Shown here one piece after another: positions 48,506 to 60,860 of a DNA stretch of 64,000 bases (positions within the stretch are counted from its first letter, which is position 1; the number at the start of each line of letters is the position of its first letter). The notes beneath the pieces were generated by a model, which did no database searches, had not been told where the DNA came from, and saw nothing but the letters and a program-made list of their open reading frames with translations. The stretch is from positions 26,226,001-26,290,000 of the forward strand of contig OY540810.1 in the NCBI GenBank assembly GCA_961205875.1, read 5' to 3'. The DNA comes from Sialis fuliginosa. Lineage: Eukaryota; Arthropoda; Insecta; Megaloptera; Sialidae. The position numbers were made by a program, and so were the translations under genes.

Positions 48506-49060
48506 AGTACTGGTACCAGTCTTGGATATGACCCCAGTAATGGTTATTTTTTAATTAAATGCACTGAAGTAGAAATATTTGTTGATATTTGATTACTATC
48601 ATTTCTGAATATTAATCTGTATCCATTTAAATGTCTTACAGCGTAATTTGATGACAATCGGTCAATAAGTGTCAAAATGGTGGGCATTTAAACTTATTAT
48701 TAGTAAAATTTATTTATTAATTATTATATTATTATAGCAACTGCTTTACATAGTTTTAAATTTGACGATTCTTTCTTTTATATATTTTGTGTCGTAATAC
48801 TTATCATTTTGTAATCATTAGCAAGTGTCCATCACTACGTGCTCATTACTGGTTTTACTTTCTCCATTACTGGAAAAAAAAAACATAAACAAAATTAAGG
48901 CTATAATTTAAAAAAACAAACTATATTTGCGGACTTTGGTAATTAAATTGATTAAATAAAGAGTTACTTGTTTTATTAGTAACATGAGTTCATGAGAATT
49001 ACAAAAAATAAGCCCGTCAATCATAAAAACAGTAAACCTTACTCTTGTAGCGACCATAAC
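48506..49060 (+). mobile_element. Family B MITE, nearly full-length
   Basis: Starts agtactggtaccagtcttgg and follows 15235-15771 closely. The right end (gtagcgaccataac) lacks the final inverted repeat. Confidence 0.82.
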
Positions 49061-49631
49061 TTTATTTGTATATTTTTACATTTTGACAAAATCGTGCATT
49101 GCAGGTTCACATCGTGAAATTTTTTTACGTCGTAAAATATATATTTTTACTAAAAATATAAAAATTTATATGTAGCTTTTATCGAACAAATTCTATTTAA
49201 TTATGTAAATATGCAATATAAAATAAATTTTGATTTGTTAGGCAAACATTTTTGCTATGACGTTTTGTGCGCATGCCAAGAGCGTCAATTAATAAATAAA
49301 TAATTTAATGGTGTTTTTAAGAACACCGGCTTATTTTAAATTAAATAATCACTATTGTAAAATCCTGATTTTAGTAAATTGTCATATTTTATCTTAAAAA
49401 TAATCAATTGTTACGTAAACAACCACTCCTCTAGTTAAAAGATAATTTGGAAGCATACATCCCTTTATATTTTCTTTGTCGAATAAAGCGCTCGCATTAA
49501 AGATATTTTTTTATTTAATCTACTTCGTAGCCATACTTCGAGATTCTTGTCGTGTAGCCTTAAACAAATCTGTAAACGTCAAATCACTTCGTAGCTCATA
49601 TGCTATAATATTGATTGTATTTTTTCATATA
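49061..49631. other. AT-rich intron stretch; nothing recognised
   Basis: No feature supported. Confidence 0.4.
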
Positions 49632-50900
49632 TAGGGTGTCCTACGGGAAGGTGTAATTTTCAAATGGATACAGTTATTGAAAAAACAAAAATATCGTTGA
49701 AAATAAGAAAGTCTGCAGTTTTAATGGGTATAAATAAAATTTAATAAAATATTTGATTTATTGCCCAAAAATGGAGTGACGTAACGCATAAGTTATAACC
49801 TTTTTTAATGTGGTTTCACTTTTAACTTGTGTTTTGCATATTTAATACGAAACCCCCTACAAGAGCTGCCATACACTTTTCCTCTCGAAAAGAAACACAT
49901 TTCGAGCATAGACATAGAGAATGGACCAGGCATTTGACCCGAGAGCAGAGCCGTGTCAAAAGAAAGAGATAGAAACAGGTTTGGAATATACTTGTCCTTT
50001 TTTAAACAGGGGTGTAACTATTTCATTCTTAGTCCCGAACATTAAAAATATTCATAGATATTATCATAATATATTAATCTACTGTTGATTAATATATAAT
50101 ATTATTATACTATATGTATATAAAGAGGTTAAAATAATTAACGTTATAAAAAAAATTATTTAAAAAAAGAAACAATTATTGATTTCTAAATAATATGTTT
50201 CGAATTTTTTTAACCAATTTTAATATCTTGTTCTAATATAAAAAAAATAAAATTTAATTTTGTTAAGTAAATCGTGTATGTGCTGTTTGTAAGTGCAATC
50301 CACCTCATCATTTTGTAGCAACCATATGGGAATTGATTTCAAACTATTTTTTATTAATATATATTTAATATTTTTCAATGCAAAAATGTTATTTTCCCGG
50401 AATATCCGTTCATAATTTTGCAAATTTCTATCAGATCAATTGATTTTTTTAATTTCCTCGATTAAATATGAACCATTATAGTATGTTTATTGTTTATATT
50501 ATTTACTTTTCTAATAAAAAATTTATTGCACAAAAATCACAAGATAGATATACAAAAATATATCTGACAGAAATACTACCCTGAACTATAGTAAGCTACC
50601 AATCAGATTCTTAGAAAAAGAGGTGGATATATTCCAAACTACACTGCATCTCTCTCTCTCCTTTTTTGAACACATGTTACACCATTGAGATAATACAGAA
50701 TGCACTGTCCATTCTCTATGTCTATGATTTCGAGAGTAAAAGTCAGATTATTCATTTTGACGCGCACGTACTTGCTTCTACCATAGTTCGAATAAAATTG
50801 CAGACTCTCCTTTTTTCAACGCAATTTTTGTTTTTTTAACTGCATCCATTTGAAAATGACAGATAATTAGTTTCAACACCTTCCCGTGGGACAACCTGTA
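49632..50900. mobile_element. Element K, long inverted-repeat transposon relic (about 1.27 kb)
   Basis: Left end agggtgtcctacgggaaggt and right end accttcccgtgggacaacct are inverted, as are ttcaaatggatacagtta/tgcatccatttgaaa and gaaaataagaaagtctgcag/gcagactctccttttttc. Deeper arms match again: catagacatagagaatgga (49908) and tccattctctatgtctatg (50707); gtttggaatatacttg and ggatatattccaaac. The centre has no transposase frame; the 67-codon minus-strand ORF is AT-rich and unsupported. Confidence 0.75.
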
Positions 50901-52119
50901 TTGACAAATAAATGGGTTTCAAAATCACATTGGGATGATCTGTAAAAACATAATACCTACATTTTAGACTTTGTAATTCGTGCTGCGTACATAGTATGTA
51001 TATATTTATTTATTTAATTTATTTATTTCTAAGCAGTTTGATACATTACAAATGTGTAACATTGTCACGCATAAGAAAATTTACAAAAAATATTATAAAT
51101 GTAATTAAAACTAATTTACTAATTTAAAATTGGAAAAATTCAAGAAATGCAGTTTTTCGAGTAAAAGATATTTAATAGAGTTTTGGAATTTCTTATAAAG
51201 TAATGCTTTAATATGTAAAGGAATAAAACTGTATAATTTCAGAGATTGGTAGGTACTCATGATTGAACTGAGTTTTACTCTTCTTATGAAGAGGTAATAC
51301 AATTTTGAAATTATTTCTAGTGTGTTTATGAAATAAAAGTATATGTACACTACAGACTTTTGGTTGGTCGGTAGTTTAGATATATAATTATTCAGAGCAG
51401 GTTCTTGGCTATTATTTTTTCAATATTTCTTGTTCTATGAAACAATTGAATTGGTTTAAAATTTAAAAAACTCAACAATAAGATTTTAGTGCTACCATTT
51501 ACCAAAGAATCGATTATATATGTCTTTGAGAACACATACAAACAGTTGTAAAAAATAAAGGTTTTACAAAAACTTTTATTGTTAATCAAAGACAAGCATG
51601 ATTCCATTATTAACAATTTAATAAAAACAAAATCAGTTGATGATATCAGGTCCTAATTTTCAGTGAATATTCTGTTCTACAGTATGTTTATTTTCCAGAA
51701 GTATCAACTTAAAAACCGTTAAACTTTATTAGTTATTACAGCTTAAAAAAGTGTGTTTTCAGTCATTTTAATCAGCGTAGCGGATAAACAAATTTTTTAT
51801 TTTTTTTCAAAATGGAGGTTGTAGGGAATTTTGTAGCGAATAACTTTTATTTAAAACTTTTTTTTGTATAATATTTATTTAGAACGCTATTTAGCAAAAA
51901 TCAGAAAATCTACACCACTTTTGTAACATATCCTGTAAGTATTAAAACTGTACGCAAAAATAATCTGTTTTAGCCTCCACAGCCTGGACTATATCTATAT
52001 CATTGTATTATAAAACATATATATTTAATTTAACAGTAAATGGGAAAGACAATAAATACTTCGCTTATCATGATTTATATTATATTACTAAAATAATATC
52101 TAAAAAATCTTTTATTTAG
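50901..52119. other. AT-rich intron stretch before the tail exon
   Basis: Two minus-strand ORFs (51111-51350, 51392-51616) are Phe/Leu/Lys/Ile-rich low-complexity frames with no domain. No repeat partner seen. Confidence 0.4.
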
Positions 52120-52295
52120 GACAAAAGAAATCCGATTCAGCGTGCCACCAATCCGGAGTTCATCGCTGAGTGATTTAGAAGATGGCTCTGATACACATTC
52201 TAATGATCAAGATGACAACAGCTTGCTTCTTACTCCGTGTACAGCATCTCCAATAAGAGGAGGCTCTTCACATACTCAACGATCTCATTCTTTCA
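52120..52295 (+). CDS. Internal exon of the same gene: Ser/Asp-rich cytoplasmic tail
   Basis: The acceptor is cttttatttag and the donor is GTAAGT at 52296. Joined to the two bases carried over from the previous exon, it reads 59 codons plus one base. The peptide begins LTKEIRFSVPPIRSSSLSDL, goes on through EDGSDTHSNDQDDNSLLLTP and ends in SSHTQRSHSF. It is polar, rich in Ser, Asp and Thr, with no predicted fold, and looks like a disordered tail. RSSSLSDLED has the appearance of a casein-kinase-type or basophilic-kinase phosphorylation cluster (inference). TASPIR is a possible proline-directed site. It ends in phase 1, so at least one more coding exon must follow downstream. Confidence 0.87.
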
Positions 52296-52319
52296 GTAAG
52301 TCTTTTTAATATATAATCT

Positions 52320-53950
52320 ATATATATTTTTAATGTAGTTGTAGTGTATAATACATGCCCGATACAATTAGAGAACCATCTCGCGTCAGCTCAGTTACGA
52401 GAGCTAACACGAAGATTTCCATTACAAGTAATGATTCTGTGTTAGTCGATACGGAATACTAAGAACGCGAGATTCAACTAGCATTTGAATCATTTTTGGA
52501 ATTTTAAATTATAAATAAAATATTTTTATTTTTATCAGTTAAAAAATTATGTAAGTATTTTTGTTTCTATAAAGAATGAATATTTTTTAAGTCAATATGG
52601 GATTTCCATGAAAGCTGTTGATCTCTTTAGACAGCTTGTTTATATGTTTATATAATATATACATACATATTTTTACTAACATTTATGAAAAATGATATAA
52701 AACAGCAGCCAAATTAACATAAATTGTAATATAATATATAATAGATAAATGTTAATTCATTATAATTATTTCCGTATAGCATTAGGATTAAATATACATA
52801 CATATGTATGAACATACATGGGGCGATTTAATCAAAATTTTTAGTTTCGTAATATTGTTATACCATATTAATTTATTTATGAATGCATACGTGGGATGTG
52901 GTCAAATACAAATTATAGGTATATCTATAAACAAAGTGTGTATTTGAAAGCTTTGTTTGTGAATGTATTATATAAAAGCAAAAATGTCATTGGTAATGTT
53001 GGTAATATGGATATCTAATTAAAGTTCTTTTTATAAATCGAAATCTATTTTTCATTTAATTAAAATGTCATATGTCAGGACAAAGTATCCAATTTATATA
53101 TTACTTTTTCATGATAAATAACACAGGCCCACAAAACAAAACACAATTGCTGTCTTTAGGCGCTGAAAACGAATACGACAATAAAATACCAGCTGACTTT
53201 TTGCTATTGTGGAAAAAAAAAAATGAAAATTAATATATCAATTTTAAGAGCTTTCACGGTCGGTGATAATTTTTTTTACTCAAAACTATATAATGAATGA
53301 TTTTTTTTCTTCAATTTTCTTTTTTTGTATTGCAATTTTTGACCAAGGTATTTGCAATCTAAGCAAAAACCTAAACGTTTGGTTTTGATATCATATAACT
53401 AGAAAACAAATAATCTAAAAAATATTTTTGAAGGCAGATTTGGAAAGCTAAAAGTTTTTACTTCATGTATAACTCGGTTAAAAATGGATTAATTTTTACA
53501 AAACACATTTATATGGTACCTATATCTCAATATGTTAATCCGGGCTACCCTGTTTGTATCCACCTGCTATGATCAGCTCATTAGCAATTTCCCATTTCGT
53601 ATTGTGTCCTCGTACTCCGTAACACACAACACATTCATCAAATAACAAACATTAATGGAGGAGTTTCTGAAAAGGTAAGCCAGCGGACAAAGAAATCATG
53701 AAGGAGAAGAAAATAAAAGCATAATAATTTAAGCATTTCATACCATTGATAAATATCGGTATGGAGAACCATACATTACTTTCAAGTTATTTCTATCTTT
53801 TTAAATAATTTATAATATATGAGTTATTTCAATGGGATTTCTCAGAAATAAAACTCACGTTTGTATTATTAACATTAGTTTTTTAATGTCAAAAACATAA
53901 TACACATTCGTAGAACAATTAAACTATAAACTATAAGTAAACAACTAAAC
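52320..53950. other. AT-rich intron stretch after the tail exon
   Basis: A GC-richer scrap at 52370-52490 (accatctcgcgtcagctcag) has no open frame or partner. Nothing else recognised. Confidence 0.4.
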
Positions 53951-53952
53951 TA

Positions 53953-56268
53953 TATACACTCACGGAAAAAATTAAAGGACCACTTTTATTTTTCGAAAAA
54001 ATTGCTCATTTTCAAAGTAATGCCGATAGGTCAAATATGATCCATTTTTTACTTATAGGATATGAAAATTGAAGGAAATTTTATCATCTTTTCGGATTTA
54101 GGGGTATATTTGTTTTATTAAACTTATTATTGTGACCAAATCGCGGTTTAATAAAAAATAAAAAAATTGATTTTTTTTTGCAATTTTGAAAGATGCCCAC
54201 GGGGATGTTAAATTTTTTTTCTAAAATTTCAAGATAACCATTTTGTAGGAAATTTGTTCAGCTTTTATACGCTTTTTCAAATTTGTTTTATAATTTTTTG
54301 GTGTTACGATATTCGAGTTTGAATGAAAAAAGTACCAAAAAGTTTTAAACGACCATAAAGAGCCTAATGTTAGTCGCACAGAAAAGAAAAAAAAGAATAT
54401 TAAAGCTTAAATAATCACCTATTGTCTAGTAGCATTTATAAAATGTTTAATTTTAACTTAACCCTTCAAATACGAAAAACAAAACAGTGTTCGAATTTAA
54501 ATAATCCTGTAAAAATAACCTTTTTTTAATCATAGATCTAATGTTTAAAATGTATCCAGAAATTAAGTTCTATCAAAGAATATGAAAATTAGACTTATTA
54601 CCTTCTATGTGAACAAAGGTTCCAGTAAAAATCTTTTAATTTGGCTGAGAAATTGCATTTTGAATTTTTTGTATACGTTTAGGATTTGACCGTACTTTTT
54701 ATAACAAGTTTTTCTTTGGGATTTTTTTTTCGAAAAACAATCAATTTTTGAGAAAAATTGTAGGAAGGAAAAAGTTTTTCTTTCTTGTTAAAGAATATTC
54801 ATAATTTTTTTCAGATGTTTTATATCAATATTATGGGATTAAATTTATTTTTAATAGGGTACTTTTTCATTCAAACTTGAATATCTTGTCATAAAAAAAT
54901 GTGACAATCATTTTTTAAAAAGCATTTTGAAGCTGAGAAAATTTACTAAATGATGAATATCATGGAATTTTGAAAAAAAAATAATCATACATCCTCGTGT
55001 GAAATTTCTATAACTGCAAATAAATAATTAATTTTTTTAGTCAACTACGTGTGGACCAAAAAAATTCAGTTACTTTGAACGAATAAGCGGTGAAAATTCA
55101 ATGAAAATTAATTTAACTGTCGAAATCAAGAGTCTTTAATATGTTGTTGAACGTTTTTTCATGACCACACGCAGATGACTGAAATTAAAAATTGAAATTT
55201 TTTGTAATTATGGAAGTTTCACACGGGGATGTATGATTATTTTTTTTTCAAAATTCCATGATATTCATCATTTAGTAAATTTTCTCAGCTTCAAAATGCT
55301 TTTTAAAAAATGATTGTCACATTTTTTTATGACAAGATATTCAAGTTTGAATGAAAAAGTACCCTATTAAAAATAAATTTAATCCCATAATATTGATATA
55401 AAACATCTGAAAAAAATTATGAATATTCTTTAATAAGAAAGAAAAACTTTTTCCTTCCTACAATTTTTCTCAAAAATTGATTGTTTTTCAAAAAAAAAAT
55501 CCCAAAGAAAAACATGTTATAAAAAGTACGGTCAAATCCTAAACGTATACAAAAAATTCAAGATGCAATTTCTCAGCCAAATTAAAAGATTTTTACTGGA
55601 ACCTTTGTTCACATAGAAGGTAATAAGTCTAATTTTCATATTCTTTGATAGAACTTAATTTCTGGATACATTTTAAACATTAGATCTATGATTAAAAAAG
55701 GTTATTTTTACAGGATTATTTAAATTCGAACACTGTTTTGTTTTTCGTATTTGAAGGGTTAAGTTAAAATTAAACATTTTATAAATGCTATTAGACAATA
55801 GGTGATTATTTAAGCTTTAATATTCTTTTTTTTATTTTCTGTGCGACTCACATTAGGCCCTTTATGGTTGTTTAAAACTTTTTGGTACTTTTTTCATTCA
55901 AACTCGAATATCGTAACACCAAAAAATTATAAAACAAATTTGAAAATGCGTTTTAAAGCTGAACAAATTTCCTACAAAATGGTTATCTTGAAATTTTAGA
56001 AAAAAAATTTAACATCCCCGTGGGTATCTTTCAAAATTGCAAAAAAAAAGAATTTTTTTTATTTTTTATTAAACCGCGATTTGGTCACAATAATAAGTTT
56101 AATAAAACAAATATACCCCTAAATTCGAAAAGATGATAAAATTTCCTTCAATTTTCATATCCTATAAGTAAAAAATGGATCATATTTGACCTATCGGCAT
56201 TACTTTGAAAATGAGCAATTTTTTCGAAAAATAAAAGTGGTCCTTTAATTTTTTCCGTGAGTGTAGTT
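53953..56268. mobile_element. Giant palindromic transposon, CACTCACGGAAAAAATTAAA ends (about 2.3 kb)
   Basis: Left arm about 53953-55058 and right arm about 55161-56268 are near-perfect reverse complements over 1.1 kb, around a spacer of about 100 bp. Checked pairs include ttgctcattttcaaagtaat, ctataagtaaaaaatggatc-type ends, cgtttaggatttgac, and gtgacaatcattttttaaaa, each with its complement. TA is outside both ends, consistent with Tc1/mariner-type targets. No ORF over 60 codons. The spacer holds ttgaacgaataagcggtgaa. End words (cactca...aattaaagga) match the element at 26464. Confidence 0.88.
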
Positions 56269-56279
56269 TAATAACCTTG

Positions 56280-57980
56280 TAGGGTTCTTTATTTGATTAG
56301 AAAGACCATGTATGAGTCTTTCGACCAATTAGGAATGGACCCTCTATGTCCTCTTTTAAATCAAATATTGATCCCTTCGATTTAGCGGACCAGTCTAATG
56401 TAGACAATAAAAAATTACTCTTCAAATTATATTTACAATTTTATTAAAATATGAATAAGTAAAATACAAACAAGAACACTTGTTAATAGAATCTTCACAA
56501 TAATGCAAAGAAAAGAATGTTACACTTTATTAAAATTATATGTACACTTGGAAAAATTCATTTGTTTTCCTAACATTTTACACTTTTTATTGTTTCCGAC
56601 GCCAACGTACATATAGCATATGGATCAGCGTCGGAAACTAAAATATAACAAACCAAATATACCCAGATGATAATTTGAAATCGCACAACCTTATTCGTAG
56701 AATAACTAATTTGATAATTTGAATTTAGTTGCATTTGTTTCCAAGGCCACATGAGTTAATGACGTATTAATTAGTATTTGAAATTCAAATATTGAGGATG
56801 GCTTTCACCCCTTTAATGGCTGTTAAGGCACGTACAAAAAATAAATGTCCCTTAAGTTCAATTAAACTGCAAATGTATTAAACGTTGTGAGTATTAGTGA
56901 GATAATACTCGCAACGTTCACATTTTTAGACGATAATTGGAACAAAATTTCGAATATTTCTAAAACCCCTAATCCGATTAGCACCAAAATCAATAGGTCT
57001 GGAGTATACTCACAGAAACAAACATTTTCCCCAAAAATAATTCAAATCGGTGCATTTTTACAGTAGTTATCGTGAACGAAAGAAAATTCTACATCCAGAA
57101 GCACAGCTGCCATGGAGAAATTAACTTTTCTTTACGTTTTGAAGGTAGTACAATCAGAATCTGCTCTTATCGCGGACACGATTTTTCAACGGTATTACAA
57201 TTCTTTCATTTTCTTCGGAACATGGTAGGTAAAAGGTAAAAAATAAATATAAAATTGATAGAGTGGAGTTAATAATATTGGCATCTATATTATTTCGATT
57301 TAAATGTAATTTAAAAATAATAACCAATGAAAATTCTACATTATGAAATAGAGAAAAATAATAATTACTTCTTAAAAGAATCTGAAAAATCCTTTCATAC
57401 TGAAATTCTACAAAGAGATAAATCTACCATTTAAATTTCTAAATATACGTAGATGTGTATATTTTATATTTTTTTGTACTCGAGTACATTTAGAATATTT
57501 TAACATTATTTGACACGCATTTGTTGTTGAATATTTTTTTCAATTGAATGCTTCTATTTTTTGTCTTTGAACGTAAAAAGCTGACAAATATGTATGTAGT
57601 TACTCTCACTTGCAAACAAATATTCAATATTAAATCACGTTCCTTCAAAATGAATTCTATTTTTGATAAATTTTAACTAGTAAATATTAATCGAAGGTTA
57701 AAATATATAATTTTGAAATAGGGTACGTTCAAATTAAATAATTTTATTAATCGTGGCTTTAGAATTAGTATATTTTGTCAATAAATTAACATTATTATTT
57801 TAAATATTTTGATCACACAATAAAGTATGGTATAGGGGTTCTGAAGTACGTACTACGTTATTATATATGTTATAGAAGTCATTTACAGGTGCATTTTTTA
57901 GTTAGAAAAAAAATAGGGTAAAATTCTACTGATTGAGATCTACATTTTGACACTCCACACGGCTTGATATACAATCTTTT
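56280..57980. other. AT-rich intron stretch; small hairpins only
   Basis: Hairpins at about 56594-56639 (gtttccgacgc...gcgtcggaaac) and 56880-56917 (aacgttgtgagtatta...taatactcgcaacgtt). Repeat-like text at 56950-57075 (cggtgcatttttacagtagt). The 60-codon ORF at 56570-56752 is not supported. Confidence 0.4.
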
Positions 57981-57984
57981 TGTT

Positions 57985-58450
57985 TTATTTTTATTTTTTT
58001 ATTTGCTTTAAAGTGCCCTGCAGGCACCATTTTTGATATAGAATAAATAAGAAAGAGGGTTAAATTCCACTGGCTTGGTTATACATTTTGACGTGCCACA
58101 TGCCTTGATATAAAAAAAATTATCTTGCTTTGGTTTCTTAGCTTCCTCCCTGAAAAATTATTTTTTAACCAAATCTATTACTAGAGGGCATCATTTTACA
58201 TGTTCAGTAAAAATTTCGATCTATATTGCCGTGTTCAGACCGAAAAAACAAAACAGCAACATCGTGTCGTTTTGATAAAAGTGCAATAAAGCCTATGCAT
58301 TTTTAAATACGACGTGTTTTCAAACACCGTGTTGCTGTTTTGTTTTCTTTGGTGTGAACACCGCATATGGTTTACGAGATATTTAGTTTTGGCTGAACAA
58401 GACGGACAAAGTGAGATTAATATTAATTAATTTTTCGGAACCATAAAAAT
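57985..58450 (+). repeat. Family E repeat, copy 2, with an inserted MITE
   Basis: tttgctttaaagtgccctgc, aggcaccatttttgat, ttaaattccactggc, catcattttacatgttcagt, tttacgagatattt and gacaaagtgagatta match the copy at 63310-63670 in order. Interrupted by element L at 58227. Confidence 0.7.
58227..58365. mobile_element. MITE L, 139 bp, inserted in family E
   Basis: Ends tgccgtgttcagacc and, complemented, tgcggtgttcacacc; next cagcaacatcgtgt against acaccgtgttgctg. The direct repeat tat on both sides may be a 3-bp target duplication. The uninterrupted site is visible in the copy at 63585 (gattatatagtttacgag). Confidence 0.78.
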
Positions 58451-58937
58451 GATATTTAGAATCTATTTCTTAATACTAATTGTAAGTTAATACTATCGTT
58501 TTCTTTGTTTAAAGAAATGCCAATCTATGAAATGATAAAGTTGATGTAATTTTATGTTAGTTCAAATTATAATTGTAAATTTATTTTACAAAAAGAAAAG
58601 TCTTTTCATATTTAAATACCTAATATATTATAAATACGACACTTATGAATATGCAGTTGGTTCGAAATTCATTTAAAAAACTTCTTGAGAATTTGACACT
58701 GATGTATAATGCATACCTACCTACACATACATACATAATATGTACCTTACAATTTTAGAATGTGTCAAGTCTACTTTTTAATAGCATACATTTTGATTTT
58801 ATGAAAATTTTACCTTCACATTAATTGATGGATTATATTTTTGTGCTATAAGTTAGAATCTGTTTTTTAATAATGAAATAAAATCTAATTTTATAAGGTA
58901 GATACATGTTCCATAGAAAACCGCTTATAAAATATCT

Positions 58938-59110
58938 GACATGGGATCCACGGGACTTTCTTATACGTTATACTGACAATGAACAATGTACGTGATTTTT
59001 AATTTATTAAAACATATTACTGACATTACTGAACTAATAAAAGATAGAATAAAATGAATGGGATATAAATTATACATTACAATATTATTATTCTCTAGAA
59101 CATGTATCAA
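58938..59110 (+). mobile_element. Family S, single-arm copy
   Basis: ggatccacgggactttctta, tacgttatactgaca, aactaataaaagatagaata and aatgaatgggatataaatta match the left arm of 38751-39102. Confidence 0.65.
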
Positions 59111-60850
59111 ATGAATTTGATAGCTTATTTTTAAAAAGTATTTTTTATAGGTATATAATTTATACTTTTAATTAAGCTGTCATACTCCCAATAGTAATTC
59201 TATATCATTTTCTATATATGCATGGCTTTTGGTATATCTGTCACTCACCTAATATATTAATTAAAACTAGTTAATGGACTGCAAAGCATAATTATGGCTT
59301 TTTCTAATAAAGAAGCTAATTAGTTGTATATTTAACTAGAACTAAAACTATTTTGATCATAAGTTTCAATATGTACGTCACGTTAATATTTCAAATAACC
59401 GTATGTACTACCTACAAATATTTACGCCAATCTAAACTCGTACAAATTTGTTCAGTGAACTGAAATAAAACACACAAACAACATGACGTCATCAAGTTCG
59501 CCATTTAATTCAGTGCTTATCATGTAACATATCAAATGTAGTGTCTCTTGTATAGATGTAGGTTGTGTATCTTTAGGAAAAATGTCTGCTTCCTTTGTGT
59601 GGTTTTATTTTATTAAAAGAGAAATTGCGGTCGTATCTAACAATAAATGACGTTGGTTCTTTCTTCTTTCTTAACTTTTTGTTTTAGCATAAGCATGGTA
59701 ATGTTGAAAAATGCGGAACTTATCTAACAAGCGGAAGGCGTTACTGAAGTTTTTGAGGTTTCAGTCAGCTTTGGAAACTAAAAACAGAACAATTTAAACG
59801 CCCACAAACCGTGAAAGTTGTATCTTGAAAAATTGATTAAATAAAAAAAAACATATTTCACACAGACGAATTCTCGGGTTGAAAAATTATTCTAGCACTC
59901 AAAAAACCATCCTAGTATCTGTAAAAATATTGAACATTATTTTCATGTTTTTGTAATAATTTATAAAAACTAGCTTTAATTAATTAAGTAAATTTTATAC
60001 ATTTTGTTCATGAGAAAAATAATATCACAGTAAAAATACTTGTTTTCTAATAAAATAACTAAATGTGAATTAGATTTGTACTAATTGACCAATAACTTAT
60101 ATAAAATAAAATAATAATACCCAGTTTTTGTTGAAATGAATGTATTTATTATACTCGTAAAAAACACAATTATATGTAATTTAAATTTACCTTTTTGAAA
60201 CCTAATTCATTTTGAATTTGAAAAAATATTTTAAATTACATACAATTGTATTTTTATAACACATACATCATGCATTTCAACAATAACTGGATATTATTAT
60301 TTTAGTTTACTTGATTTAACTTACAAATAAAATCAACTATAAATTCTTAAATTTAATTTTTTAACATTAAATGACGTCTAAATTATTATTGCTCTAAGAA
60401 AAAATATTTTATTCAAAAGTTATCCAAAACAACGTGTTTTACAGTTCTATGAAATAAAAAATATACCATTCAATTTAATAAAAAAAAAAGTTGTCTACCG
60501 AGCGGCCGAAGTGAGCGAAGGCTTATAAAGGATGCTACACATTTAAAAACCAGAGATATTTCTTATTTGAACTTTTTTGATAAAACAATAGTTACAGAAA
60601 TAAATGGCTGGTCCTATAATAATACACCCTGTATAATATATAATATGGTATCGAGCCGTGTTTTATGTTTATGTATAATTCTTTCGCCCCCCCCCCCCCA
60701 CCAAAAAAAAGAATAATAAAAATATATTGAATTAAAGCAAATAAATTAATTTATTAACGTCAATGTTAACTACTTGCAATATATCTTTTTATGTAAAAAT
60801 TTAAAAATATAAATATAATAAACATTTTAAAAATTTTGAATTAACAATGT
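59111..60850. other. AT-rich intron stretch; nothing recognised but a poly-C
   Basis: A 13-C run at 60687-60699. No ORF or repeat partner supported. Confidence 0.4.
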
Positions 60851-60860
60851 ATACTGTAAT

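Larger units (their letters stand above)
34333..52119 (+). other. Intron between transmembrane and tail exons (about 17.8 kb)
   Basis: Bounded by GTAAGT at 34333 and tttatttag at 52119, phase 2. Holds two abutting DNA transposons at its 5' end, a nested transposon stack near 41-43 kb, several copies of the GGTACTGGCACCAGT family and a long inverted-repeat element near 50 kb. The only compositionally coding-like patch is near 47.3-47.6 kb. Confidence 0.75.

Noticed and set aside
51111-51616. Two adjacent minus-strand ORFs of 79 and 74 codons as an exon pair
   Set aside because: Leu/Ile/Lys/Phe-rich frames typical of AT-rich DNA, with no splice sites or domain.
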